DNA of 64,000 nucleotides from Calliopsis andreniformis (lineage: Eukaryota > Arthropoda > Insecta > Hymenoptera > Andrenidae). Made by a program: the position numbers and the translations under genes. The DNA is taken from positions 2,170,001-2,234,000 of the forward strand of contig NW_027480468.1 of NCBI RefSeq assembly GCF_051401765.1. Direction: 5' to 3'. The notes beneath the pieces are model-generated. The model made no database searches and was not told the origin of the DNA. It saw only the letters and a program-made list of their open reading frames with translations. The number at the start of each line of letters is the position of its first letter. The stretch's first letter is position 1. Of this stretch, positions 50,101 to 62,896 are shown piece by piece.

Positions 50101-52944
50101 CTCAGTCCTCATCCTCAATTCTCAATTCTCAATCCTCAATCCTCAATTCTCAATCTTCAATCTTCAATCCTCAATCCTCAATCCTCAATCCTCAATCCTC
50201 AATCCTCAATCATCAATCCTCAATCCTGAATCCTCAATCCTCAATCCTCATTCCTCAAACCTCAATCCTCAACCCTCAGTCCTCATCCTCAATTCTCAAT
50301 TCTCAATCCTCAATCCTCAATCCTCAATCCTCAATCTTCAATCCTCACTAATCAATCTCCTGTCCTACATCCTCAATCCCCAATACTCTATCATTAATCC
50401 TCAATATGCAATCCTCTATCCCCAGTCCTCAATCTTCAATCCCCAGAGCTCAATAATCAATCCTCAATCCTCAGTCCTCAATCCTCAATCCTCAGTCCTC
50501 AATCCTCAATCCTCAATACTCAACCACCAATCCTCAATTCTCAATACTCAATAGAATATACTGAATTCTCAGGATTCAATACTCAATCCTCAATCCTCAA
50601 TCCTCAATCCTCAATTCTCAATCCTCAATCCTCAATCCTCAATCCTCAATCCTCAATCCTCAATCTTCAATCCTCAATACTCAATCTTCAATCCTCAATC
50701 CTCAGTCCCCAATCCTCAATCCTCAATACTCAATCGTCAGTCTTCAATCCTCAATACTCAATCTGCAATCCTCAGTCCTCAATCCTCAATCCTCAATCCT
50801 CAATCCTCAATACTCAGTCATCAATACTCAATCTTCAACACTCAATCCTCAATCCTCAATCCTCAATCCTCAATCCTGAATCCTCATTCCTCAAACCTCA
50901 ATCCTCAGCCCTCAGTCCTCATCCTCAATTCTCAATTCTCAGTCCTCAAACCTCAATCCTAAATCTTCAATCCTCAATAATCAATCTCCTATCCTAGATC
51001 CTCAATCCCCAATACTCTATCCTTAATCCTCAATATTCAATCCTCTATCCCCAGGCCACAATCTACAATCCCCAAAGCTCAATAATCAATCCTCAATCCT
51101 CAGTCCTCAATCGTCAATCATCAATCCACAATCTTCAATCCTCAATAATCAATCTCGTATCCTAGAACCTCAATCCCCAATACTCTATCCTTAATCCTCA
51201 ATATTCAATCCTCTATCCCCAGTCCACAATCTTCGATCCCCAAAGCTCAATAATCAATCCTCAATCCTCAGTCCTCAATCCCCAATCCTCAGTCCTCAAT
51301 CATCAATCCTCAATACTCAAACCTCAATCCTCAACCGTCAGTCCTCGTCCTCAATCCTCAACACTCAATCCTCAATCCTCAATCTTCAATCATCAATACT
51401 CAATCTTCAATCCTCAATCCTCAATCCTCAATCCTCAATCCTCAATATTCAATACACAACCCTCAAACATCAATCCTCAATACTCAATCATCAATCCTCA
51501 ATTCTCAATTCTCAATAGAATATCCTGAATTCTCAGTTTTCAATACTCAATCCTCAATCTTCAATCTTCAAGTGTCCATCCACAAACATCAAATCTCATC
51601 ACTCAACCCTCCGCACTCAGTCCTCAATCTTCAATCCTCAATCCTGAATCCTCAATCCTCAATCTTCAATCCTCCATACTCAATCTTCAATCCTCAATCC
51701 GCAGTCATCAATCCTCAATCCTCAATCCTCAGTCATCAATCCTCAATCTTCAATACTCAATCCTCAATCCTCAATCCTCAATCCTCAATCCTCATTCCTC
51801 AAACCTCCATCCTCAACCCTCAGTCCTCATCCTCAATTCTCAATTCTCAATCCTCAATCCTCAATCCTCAATCTTCAATCCTCAATCTTCAATCCTCAAA
51901 CCTCAATCCTCACTCCTCAAACATCAATTCTGAATCCTCAATCCTGAATCCTCAATCTTCAGCCCTCAGTCCGCAACAATCAATTGTGAAATCTCAATCC
52001 TCAATAGAATATCCTCAATTCACAGTTTTCAATACTCAATCCCCAATCTTCAATTTTCAAATCTCAATCCACAGACATCAATTCCCATCACTCAACTCTC
52101 AACACTCAGTCCTCAATCTTCAATCCTCAATCCTCAATCCTCAATATTCAATCCTCCATACTCAATCGTCAATCCTCACTCCTCAATCATCAATCCTCAA
52201 TCCTCAATCCTCAGTCATTAATCCTCAATCTTCAATACTCAATCCACATTCCTCAATCCTCAATCCTCAATCCTCAATCCACAAACATCATTCCTCAAAC
52301 CTCAATCCTCAACCCTGAGTCCTCATACTCCATCCTCAATCCTCAATCCTCAATCCTCAATCTTCAATCCTCAATACTCAACATTCGACCCTCAATCCGC
52401 AGACCTCAATCCTCAATCCTCGATCCTCAGTCATTAATCCTCAATCTTCAATACTCAATCCTCAATCCTCAATCCTCAATCCTCAATCCTCAATCCTCAA
52501 TCCTCAATCCTCAATACTCAATCCTTAATCCTCAATCTTCAATCCTCAATCCCGAGTCCTCAACCTTCAATCCTCAATGCTCAATCATCAATCCTGAACC
52601 GTCAGACCTCGTCCTCAATCCTCAACCCTCAATCCTCAATCCTCAATCTTCAATCATCAATACTCAATCTTCAATCCTCAATCTTCAATCCTCAGTCCTC
52701 AATCCTCAATCCTCAATATTCAACACACAACCCCCAACCATCAATCCTCAGTTCTCAATACTCAATAGAATACCCTGAATTCTCATGATTCAATACTCAA
52801 TCCACAATATTCAATAATCAAATCTCAATCCTCAAACATCATTTCTCAACACTCAATCCTCAACACTCAGTCCTCTCTCTTCAATCCTCCATCCTCAATC
52901 CTCAATCCTCAAGCGTCAATCCTCAATCCTCAATCCTCAGTCCT
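50101..52944 (+). repeat. Beta/F zone, part 2
   Basis: F modules near 50343, 50978 and 51143, a beta-D core near 50550 followed by 4 + 6 canonical units, a beta-E core near 51516, an alpha-C-like core near 52001 and a beta-B core near 52763. Much of 50.34-51.9 kb matches 60.56-61.95 kb (51572/61870, offset 10298). No gene is visible. Confidence 0.78.
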
Positions 52945-53905
52945 CAGAACTCAATCTTCAATACTCTATCCTCAATCCTAAAATCCTCAATCCTCCATAT
53001 TCAACACACAACCCTCAACCATCTATCCTCAATGCTCAGCCATCAATCCTCAATTCTCAATACTCAATAGGATATCCTGAATTCTCAGTTTTCAATACTC
53101 AATCCTCAATCTTCAATCTTCAAATCTCCATCCACAAACATCAATTCGCATCACTCAACCCTCAACACTCAGTCCTCAATCTTCAATACTCAATCCTCAG
53201 TCCTCAATCCTCAATCCTAAATACTCAACCATCAATCCTCAATTCTCAATACTCAATCTTCAATCCTCAATCCTGAATCCTCAATCATCAATACTCAACC
53301 TTCCATCCTCAAGCCACAATCTTCAATCCTCAACCCTCAATCCTCAATCCACAATCCTCAATCCACAATCATCAACATTCAATCCTCAATACTCAATCTC
53401 CAGTCCTCAATCCTGAATCCTCAATCGTCAATCCTCATTCTTCAATCCTCAATACCCAATCCTCAATCCTCAATCCTCATTCCTCAAACCTCAATCCTCA
53501 ACCCTCAGTCCTCTTCCTCAATTCGCAATTCTCAACCCTCAATTCTCAATCCTCAATATTCTATCCTCAATAATCAATATCCTATCCTAGGTCCTCAATC
53601 CCCAATACTCAATCCTTAATCCTCAACAGTCAGTCCTCGTCCTCAATCCTCAAACCTCAATCCTGAATCCTCAATCTTCAATCATCAATACTCAATCTTC
53701 AATCCTCAATCGTCAATCCTCAATCCTCAATGCTCAATCCTCAATCTTCAATATTCAATACACAACCCTCAACCATCAATCCTCAATCCTCAATCCTCAA
53801 TCCTCAATACTCAACCATCAATCCTCAATTCTCAATACTCAATAGAATATGCTGAATTCTCAGGTTTCAATACTCAAACCTCAATCCTCAGCCCTCAGCC
53901 CATAT
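52945..53905 (+). repeat. ~960-bp block, copy 1 (2710-bp period)
   Basis: Recurs at 55655-56610 with a constant offset of 2710 (AGGATATCC 53069/55779, AATAGAATATGC 53841/56551). It contains two beta islands, the octamer TAAAATCC near 52980, and a TATCCTAGGTCC variant of the F module near 53580. Identity by eye is very high. Confidence 0.87.
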
Positions 53906-55654
53906 CCTCCATCCTCAATCCTCATTCCTCAATCCTCAATCTTCAATCCTCAATACTCAATCTTCAATTCTAAATCCTCAATCCTCAATCCTCAATCTTC
54001 AATCCTCAATCCTCAGTCATGAATACTCAATCTTCAATACTCAATCCTCAATCCTCAATCCTCAATACTCAATACTTAATCCTTAACCCTCAATCTTCAA
54101 TCCTCAATCCCCAGTCCTCAATCTTCAATCCTCAATGCTCAATCCTCAATCCTCAATCCTCAATCCCCAATCCTCAGTCCTCAATCCTCAATCCTCAATA
54201 CTCAAACCTCAAACCTCAACCGTCAGTCCTCGTCCTCAATCCTCAACCCCCAGTACTCAATCCTCAATCTTCAATCATCAATACTCAATCTTCAATCCTC
54301 AATTCTCAATCTTCAATCCTCAATCCTCAATCCTCAATATTCAATACACAACCCTCAAACATCAATCCTCAATACTCAATCATCAATCCTCAATTCTCAA
54401 TTCTCAATAGAATATCCTGAATTCTCAGCCTTCAATACTCAATCATCAATCATCAATCTTCAAGTCTCCATCCACAAACATTAATTCTCATCACTCAACC
54501 CTCAACGCTCAATCCTCTATCCTCAATCCTCAATCTTCAATCCTCAATCCTCAAACCTCAATCCTCAATCCTCAATCCTCAATCCTCAATCGTCAATACT
54601 CAATCTTCAACACTCAATCCTCAATCCTCAATCCTCAATCCTCAATCCTCAATCCTCAATCATCAATCCTCAATCTTCAATACTCAATCCTCAACCCTCA
54701 ATCCTCAATCCTAAATCCTCAGTCATGAATACTCAATCTTCAATACTCATCCTCAATCCTCAATCCTCAATCCTCAATCCTCAAACCTCAATCCTCATTC
54801 CTCAAATATCAATCCTCAATCCTCAATCCTCAATCCTCAATCCTCAATCCTCAGTCATGAATACTCAATCTTCAATACTCAATCCTCAATCCTCGATCCT
54901 CAATCCTCAATACTCAATCATTAATCCTCAATCTTCAATCCTCAATCCCCAGTCTTCAATCTTCAATCCTCAATGCTCAATCCTCAATCCTCAATCCTCA
55001 GTCCTCAATCCTCAATCCTCAACCGGCAAACCTCAATCCTGAACCGTCAGTCCTCGTCCTCAATCCTCAACCCTCAATCCTCAATCCTCAACCTTCAATC
55101 ATCAATACTCAATCTTCTATCCTCAATCCTCAATCTTCAATCCTCAACCCTCAATCCTCAATCCACAATCCTCAATCCTCAATCATCAACCTTCAATCCT
55201 CAATACTCAAACTTCAATTCCCAATCCTCAATCCTCAATCGTCAATCCTCATTCTTCAATCCTCAATACCCAATCCTCAATCCTCAATCCTCAATCCTCA
55301 ATCCTCCATCCTCAATTCTCAATCCTCAATCCTCAGTCCTCAGTCCTAAAACCTCAATCCTCAACCCTCAGCCCTCATCCTCAATGCTCAATCCTGAATC
55401 CTCAATCCTCAAACTTCAATCCTCAATACTCAGTCTTCTATCCTCAATCCTCAATCCCCAACCCTCAATCCTCAATCCTCAATCATCAATCCTCAATCCT
55501 TCATCCTCAGTCTTCAATCCTCAATCCCCAGTCCTCAATCTTCAATCCTCAATGCTCAATACTCAATCCTCAATCCTCAGTCCTCAATCCTCAATCCTCA
55601 GTCATCAGTCCTCAATCCTCAATCCTCAATCCTCAATCCTCAATCCTCAGTCCT
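53906..55654 (+). repeat. Spacer between the 2710-bp copies: variant heptamers and one E island
   Basis: Variant heptamers with one beta-E island (core near 54406) and H modules near 54220 and 55050. A local triplication of a GTCATGAATAC sequence occurs near 54016, 54721 and 54851. A 3'-type TCATTCT block lies near 55250. No gene is visible. Confidence 0.75.
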
Positions 55655-56610
55655 CAGAACTCAATCTTCAATACTCAATCCTCAATCCTAAAATCCTCAA
55701 TCCTCCATATTCAACACACAACCCTCAACCATCTATCCTCAGTGCTCAACCATCAATCCTCAATTCTCAATACTCAATAGGATATCCTGAATTCTCAGTT
55801 TTCAATACTCAATCCTCAATCTTCAATCTTCAAATCTCCATCCACAAACATCAATTCTCATCACTCAACCCTCAACACTCAGTCCTCAATCTTCAATACT
55901 CAATCCTCAGTCCTCAGTCCTCAATCCTCAATACTCAACCATCAATCCTCAATTCTCAATACTCAATCTTCAATCCTCAATCCTGAATCCTCAATCATCA
56001 ATACTCAACCTTCAATCCTCAAACCACAATCTTCAATCCTCAACCCTCAATCCTCAATCCACAATCCTCAATCCACAATCATCAACATTCAATCCTCAAT
56101 ACTCAATCTCCAGTCCTCAATCCTGAATCCTCAATCGTCAATCCTCATTCTTCAATCCTCAATACCCAATCCTCAATCCTCAATCCTCATTCCTCAAACC
56201 TCAATCCTCAACCCTCAGTCCTCTTCCTCAATTCGCAATTCTCAACCCTCAATTCTCAATCCTCAATATTCTATCCTCAATAATCAATATCCTATCCTAG
56301 GTCCTCAATCCCCAATACTCAATCCTTAATCCTCAACAGTCAGTCCTCGTCCTCAATACTCAAACCTCAATCCTGAATCCTCAATCTTCAATCATCAATA
56401 CTCAATCTTCAATCCTCAATCGTCAATCCTCAATCCTCAATGCTCAATCCTCAATCCTCAATATTCAATACACAACCCTCAACCATCAATCCTCAATCCT
56501 CAATCCTCAATCCTCAATACTCAACCATCAATCCTCAATTCTCAATACTCAATAGAATATGCTGAATTCTCAGGTTTCAATACTCAAACCTGAATCCTCA
56601 GCCCTCATCC
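55655..56610 (+). repeat. ~960-bp block, copy 2
   Basis: Copy of 52945-53905. Beta cores lie near 55776 and 56548, and TAAAATCC near 55687. It differs by isolated substitutions (for example CAATTCTC against CAATTCGC near 55853/53143). Confidence 0.87.
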
Positions 56611-59600
56611 TCCATCCTCAATCCTCAATCCTAAATCCTCAATCCTCAGTCATCAATCCTCAATCTTCCATACTCAATCGTCAATCTTCAATCCTCAATA
56701 CATAACCCTCAATCCTCAGCCCTCAAACCTCAATTCCGAATCCTCAATCCTGAATGCTCAATCTTCATCCCACAGTCCGCAACAATCTGTTGTCAATCCT
56801 CAATCCTCAATACAATATCCTCAATTCACAGTTTTCAATACTCAATCCCCAATCTTCAATCTTCGAATCTCAATCCACAGACATCAATTCTCATCACTCA
56901 ACCCTCAACACTCAGTCCTCATTCTTCAATCCTCAATCCTCAATCCTCAATCTTCAATCCTCCATACTCAATCTTCAATCCTCAATCCTCAATCATCAAT
57001 CCTCAATCCTCAATCCTCAGTCATCAATCCTCAATCTTCAATACTCAATCCTCAATCCTCAATCCTCAATCCTCAATCCTCAATCCTCATTCCTCAAACC
57101 TCAATCCTCATCCCTCAGTCCTCATCCTCAATTCTCAATTCTCAATCCTCAATCCTCAATCCTCAATCTTCAATCCTCAATAATCAATCTCCTATCCTAG
57201 ATCCTCAATCCCCAATACTCTATCCTTAATCCTCTATATTCAATCCTCTATCCCCAGTCCACAATCTTCAATCCCCAAAGCTCAATAATCAATCCTCAAT
57301 CCTCAGTCCTCAATCCCCAATCCTCAGTCCTCAATCCTCAATCCTCAATACTCAAACCTCAAACCTCAACCGTCAGTCCTCGTCCTCAATCCTCAACCCC
57401 CAATCCTCAATCCTCAATCTTCAATCATCAATACTCAATCTTCAATCCTCAATCCTCAATCCTCAATCCTCAATCCTCAATCCTCAATATTCAATACACA
57501 ACCCTCAAACATCAATCCTCAATACTCAATCATCAATACTCAATTCTCAATTCTCAATAGAATATCCTGAATTCTCAGTTTTCAATACTCAATCCTCAAT
57601 CTTCAATCTTCAAGTGTCCATCCACAAACATCAAATCTCATCACTCAACCCTCAATACCCAGTCCACAATCTTCAATCCCCAAAGCTCAATAATCAATCC
57701 TCAATCCTCAGTCCTCAATCACCAATCCTCAGTCCACAATCCTCAATCCTCAATACTCAAACCTCAATCCTCAACCGTCAGTCCTCGTCCTCAATCCTCA
57801 ACACTCAATCCTCAATCCTCAATCTTCAATCATCAATACTCAATCTTCAATCCTCTATCCTCAATCCTCAATCCTCAATCCTCAATCCTCAATATTCAAT
57901 ACACAACCCTCAAATATCAATTCTCAATACTCAATCATCAATCCTCAATTCTCAATTCTCAATAGAATATCCTGAATTCTCAGTTTTCAATACTCAATCC
58001 TCAATCTTCAATCTTCAAGTCTCCATCCACAAACATCAAATCTCATCACTCAACCCTCAACACTCAATCCTCAATCCTCAATCCTCAATCTTCAATCCTC
58101 AATCCTCAATCCTCAATCCTCAATCCTCAATCCTCAATCATCAATCCTCAATCCTGAATCCTCAATCCTCAATCCTCATTCCTCAAACCTCAATCCTCAA
58201 CCCTCAGTCCTCATCCTCAATTCTCAATACTCAATCCTCAATCCTCAATCCTCAATCCTCAATCTTCAATCCTCAATAATCCATTTCCTGTCCTACATCC
58301 TCAATCCCCAATACTCTATCATTAATCCTCAATATGCAATCCTCGATCCCCAGTACTCAATCTTCAATCCCCAAAGCTCAATAATCAATCCTCAATCCTC
58401 AGTCCTCAATCCTCAATCCTCAGTCCTCAATCCTCAATCCTCAATACTCAACCACCAATCCTCAATTCTCAGTACTCAGTAGAATATACTGAATTCTCAG
58501 GATTCAATACTCAATCCTCAATCCTCAATCCTCAATCCTCAATCCTCAATCCTCAATCCTCAATCCTCAATCCTCAATCCTCAATCCTCAATTTTAAATC
58601 CTCAATCCTCAATCCTCAATCCTCAATCCTCAATTTTCAATCTTCAACCCTCAATACTCAATCTTAAATCCTCAATCCTCAATCCTCAATCCTCAATCCT
58701 CAACCCTCAATCCTCAATCCTCAATCCTCAATACTCAATCCTCAATCCTCAATCCTCAATCTTCAATCCTCAATACTCAATCTTCAGTCCTCAATTCTCA
58801 ATCTTCAATCCTCAATAATCAGACCTCAAACATCAATACTGAACCCTCGGTCATTGTCCTCAATCCACAACACTCAATCCTCAATCCTCAATCCTCAATC
58901 CTCAATCTTCAATCCTCAATACTCAATCTTCAATTCTCAATCCTCAATCCTCAATCCTCAATCCTCAATCCTCAATCTTCAATCCTCAACCGTCAGTCCT
59001 CGTCCTCAATCCTCAACACTCAATCCTCAATCCTGAATCTTCAATCATCAATACTCAATCATCAATACTCAATCCTCAACCCTCAATCCTCAATCCTCAA
59101 TCTTCAATCTTCATGTCTCCTTCCACAAACATCAATTCTCATCACTCAACCATCAACACTCAGTCCTCAACCTTCAGTCCTCAATCCTCAATACTCAATC
59201 CTCAGTCCTCAGTCCTCAATCTTCAATACCCAATCCTCAATCCTAAAATCCTCAATCCTCAATCCTCAATCCCCAATCCTCAATCTTCAATCCTCAATTC
59301 TCAATCCTCAAGCCTCGATCCTCAATCCTCAATCTTCAATCCTGAATACTCAATCTTCAATCCTGAATCCTCAATCCTCAATCCTCAATCCTCAATCGTC
59401 AGTCTTCAATCCTCAATACTCAATCATCAATCCTCAATCCTCAATCCTCAATCCTCAATCCTCATTCTTCAATCCTCAATACCCAATCCTCATTCTTCAG
59501 CCCTCAATCCTCAATCCTCAATTCTCAACGCTCAGCCCTCATCCTCAGTCCTCAATCCTCAATCCTCAATCCTCAATCTTCAATCCTCAATACTAAATCT

Positions 59601-60560
59601 TCAATCCTCAGTCCTCAAACCTTAATTCTGAACTCTCAATCCTGAATCCTCAACCTTCAGCTCGCAGTCCTCAACAATCAGCAGTCAATCCTCAATTCTC
59701 AATAGAATATCCTCAATTCACAGTTTTCAATACCCAATACTCAATCTGCAACCTACCAACCTCTATCCACAAACATCAATTCTCATCACCCAACCCTCAA
59801 CAGTCTGTCCTCAATGTTCAATCCTCAATCCTCAATTCTCAATCTTCATTCCTCAATACTGAATCCTCAATACTCAATACACAATCTTCAATCCTCAATC
59901 CTCAATCCTCAATCCTCAATCCTCAATCGTCAATCCTCAATCCTCAATCATCAATCCTCAATCTTCAATACTCAATCCTCAATCCTCGATCCTCAATCCT
60001 CAATACTCAACCATCAATCCTCAATTCTCAATACTCAATAGAATATCCTGAATTCTCAGTATTCAATACTCAAACCTCAATCCTCAACCCTCAGCCCTCA
60101 TCCTCCACTCTCAAGCCTCAATCCTCAAACATCAACCTTCAATCCTCAATACTCAATCTTCGATCCTCAATCCTCAGTCCCCAATCCTCAATCCTCAATA
60201 CTCAATCGTCAGTCTTCAATCCTCAATACTCAATCTGCAATCCTCAGTCCTCAATCCTCAATCCTCAATCCTCAATCCTCAATACTCAGTCATCAATACT
60301 CAATCTTCAACACTCAATCCTCAATCCTCAGTCCTCAAATCTCAATTCCGAATCTTCAATCCTGAATGCTCAATCTTCAGCCCTCAGTCCGCAACAATCA
60401 ATTGTGAAATCTCAATCCTCAATAGAATATCCTCAATTCACAGTTTTCAATACTCAATCCCCAATCTTCAATTTTCAAATCTCAATCCACAGACATCAAT
60501 TCTCATCACTCAACTCTCAACACTCAGTCCTCAATCTTCAATCCTCAATCCTCAATCCTC
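56611..60560 (+). repeat. Beta/F zone, part 3
   Basis: An alpha-C-like core with the variant AATACAATATCC near 56811, F modules at 57177 and near 58273, beta-E cores near 57557 and 57959, a beta-D core near 58479 with an 11-unit canonical run (58511-58587), a 3'-half island fragment at 59101-59165, an alpha core near 59699, a beta core near 60037 and an alpha-C core near 60419. TAAAATCC occurs near 59244. Confidence 0.78.
57177..57288 (+). repeat. F module, reference copy (16 heptamers)
   Basis: 112 bp in perfect 7-nt register. It opens with TCAATAA-TCAATCT, then CCTATCC-TAGATCC, CCAATAC, TCTATCC-TTAATCC, CCAGTCC-ACAATCT and CCAAAGC, and closes with TCAATAA. About 14 clear copies lie near 44885, 45303, 45533, 46190, 46870, 50343, 50978, 51143, 57177, 58273, 60563, 61266, 61434 and 62085. 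Weaker variants lie near 47263, 53570, 56280 and 62771. I see none left of 44.8 kb. Confidence 0.85.
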
Positions 60561-60726
60561 AATAATCAATCTCCTGTCCTACATCCTCAATCCCCAATAC
60601 TCTATCATTAATCCTCAATATGCAATCCTCTATCCCCAGTCCTCAATCTTCAATCCCCAAAGCTCAATAATCAATCCTCAATCCTCAGTCCTCAATCATC
60701 AATCCTCAGTCCTCAATACTCAATCC

Positions 60727-60796
60727 TCAATACTCAACCACCAATCCTCAATTCTCAATACTCAATAGAATATACTGAATTCTCAGGATTCAATAC
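60727..60796 (+). repeat. Beta-D island, reference copy (5' half only)
   Basis: 70 bp, exactly 10 heptamers: TCAATAC-TCAACCA, CCAATCC, TCAATTC, TCAATAC, TCAATAG-AATATAC, TGAATTC-TCAGGAT, TCAATAC. The left half aligns with the beta-E and beta-B cores. The right half (ACAAACA, TCATCAC and so on) is missing and is replaced by canonical TCAATCC units. Sister copies have cores near 45091, 50550 and 58479. Confidence 0.85.
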
Positions 60797-60950
60797 TCAA
60801 TCCTCAATCCTCAATCCTCAATCCTCAATCCTCAATCCTCAATCCTTAATCCTCAATCCTCAATCCTCAATCCTCAATCCTCAATCCTCAATCCTCAATC
60901 CTCAATCCTCAATCCTCAATCCTCAATCCTCAATCCTCAATCCTCAATCC
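60797..60950 (+). repeat. Purest heptamer run: 7 + 14 canonical units
   Basis: Seven TCAATCC units (60797-60845), one TTAATCC, then fourteen TCAATCC units (60853-60950). The 14-unit stretch is the longest uninterrupted canonical run I found. It abuts a D island, as do the runs at 45121 and 58511. Confidence 0.9.
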
Positions 60951-61739
60951 TCAATCTTCAATCCTCAATACTCAATCTTCAATCCTCAATCCTCAGTCCC
61001 CAATCCTCAATCCTCAATCCTCAATCGTCAGTCTTCAATCCTCAATACTCAATCTGCTATCCTCAGTCCTCAATCCTCAATCCTCAATCCTCAATCCTCA
61101 ATACTCAGTCATCAATCCTCAATCTTCAACACTCAATCCTCAATCCTCAATCCTCAATCCTCAATCCTCAATCCTCATTCCTCAAACCTCAATCCTCAGC
61201 CCTCAGTCCTCATCCTCAATTCTCAATTCTCAATCCTCAAACCTCAATCCTAAATCTTCAATCCTCAATAATCAATCTCCTATCCTAGATCCTCAATCCC
61301 CAATACTCTATCCTTAATCCTCAATATCCAATCCTCTATCCCCAGGCCACAATCTACAATCCCCAAAGCTCAATAATCAATCCTCAATCCTCAGTCCTCA
61401 ATCGTCAATCATCAATCCACAATCTTCAATCCTCAATAATCAATCTCGTATCCTAGATCCTCAATCCCCAATACTCTATCCTTAATCTTCAATATTCAAT
61501 CCTCTATCCCCAGTCCACAATCTTCAATCCCCAAAGCTCAATAATCAATCCTCAATCCTCAGTCCTCAATCCCCAATCCTCAGTCCTCAATCATCAATCC
61601 TCAATACTCAAACCTCAATCCTCAACCGTCAGTCCTCGTCCTCAATCCTCAACACTCAATCCTCAATCCTCAATCTTCAATCATCAATACTCAATCTTCA
61701 ATCCTCAATCCTCAATCCTCAATCCTCAATCCTCAATCC

Positions 61740-61921
61740 TCAATATTCAATACACAACCCTCAAACATCAATCCTCAATACTCAATCATCAATACTCAAT
61801 TCTCAATTCTCAATAGAATATCCTGAATTCTCAGTTTTCAATACTCAATCCTCAATCTTCAATCTTCAAGTGTCCATCCACAAACATCAAATCTCATCAC
61901 TCAACCCTCAACACTCAGTCC
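61740..61921 (+). repeat. Beta-E island, reference copy (26 heptamers)
   Basis: 182 bp, exactly 26 units: TCAATAT-TCAATAC, ACAACCC, TCAAACA, then TCAATAG-AATATCC, TGAATTC-TCAGTTT, TCAAGTG-TCCATCC, ACAAACA-TCAAATC, TCATCAC, TCAACAC and TCAGTCC. Other copies have cores near 45911, 46567, 51516, 53065, 54406, 55776, 57557, 57959 and 62460. It is intermediate between alpha-A (right half) and beta-B (left half). Confidence 0.87.
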
Positions 61922-62896
61922 TCAATCTTCAATCCTCAATCCTCAATCCTCGATCCTCAATCTTCAATCCTCCGTACTCAATCTTCAATCCTCAATCCGC
62001 AGTCATCAATCCTCAATCCTCAATCCTCAGTCCTCATCCTCAATTCTCAATCCTCAATCCTCAATCCTCAATCTTCAATCCTCAATAATCAATCTCGTAT
62101 CCTAGATCCTCAATCCCCAATACTCTATCCTTAATCCTCAATATTCAATCCTCTATCCCCAGTCCACAATCTTCAATCCCCAAAGCTCAATAATCAATCC
62201 TCAATCCTCAGTCCTCAATCACCAATTCTCAGTCCTCAATCCTCAATCCTCAATACTCAAACCTCAAACCTCAACCGTCAGTCCTCGTCCTCAATCCTCA
62301 ACACTCAATCCTCAATCCTCAATCTTCAATCATCAATACTCAATCTTCAATCCTCAATCCTCAATCCTCAATCCTCAATCCTCAATCCTCAATATTCAAT
62401 ACACAACCCTCAAATATCAATCCTCAATACTCAATCATCAATCCTCAATTCTCAATTCTCAATAGAATATCCTGAATTCTCAGTTTTCAATACTCAGTCC
62501 TCAATCTTCAATCTTCAAGTCTCCATCCACAAACATCAAATCTCATCACTCAACCCTCAACACTCAATCCTCAATCCTCAATCCTCAATCTTCAATCCTC
62601 AGTCCTCAATCCAACATCCTCAATCCTCAATCCTCAATCATCAATCCTCAATCCTGAATCCTCAATCCTCAATCCTTATTCCTCAAACCTCAATCCTCAA
62701 CCCTCAGTCCTCATACTCAATTCTCAATACTCAATCCTCAATCCTCAATCCTCAATCCTCAATCTTCAATCCTCAATAAACAACCTCCAATCCTAGATCC
62801 TCAATCCCCAATCCTCAATCATTAATCCTCAATCTTCAATCCTCAATCCACAGTCCACGATCTTCAATCCTCAATGCTCAATCCTCAATCCTCAAT

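Larger units (their letters stand above)
60561..62896 (+). repeat. Beta/F zone, part 4 (repeat of 44.9-46.8 kb)
   Basis: F modules near 60563, 61266, 61434 and 62085; a D island at 60727-60796; E islands with cores near 61811 and 62460. The order follows 44.9-46.8 kb at offsets of about 15.67-15.9 kb. Near 62.77-62.9 kb it jumps to the sequence corresponding to 48.17 kb, skipping about 1.17 kb of the first copy. Confidence 0.8.

Noticed and set aside
60853..60950. Assembly collapse or artificial repeat as explanation for the pure runs
   Set aside because: The runs are under 100 bp and flanked by distinctive islands that differ between copies, so ordinary long reads would span them. Read-level confirmation was not possible here.
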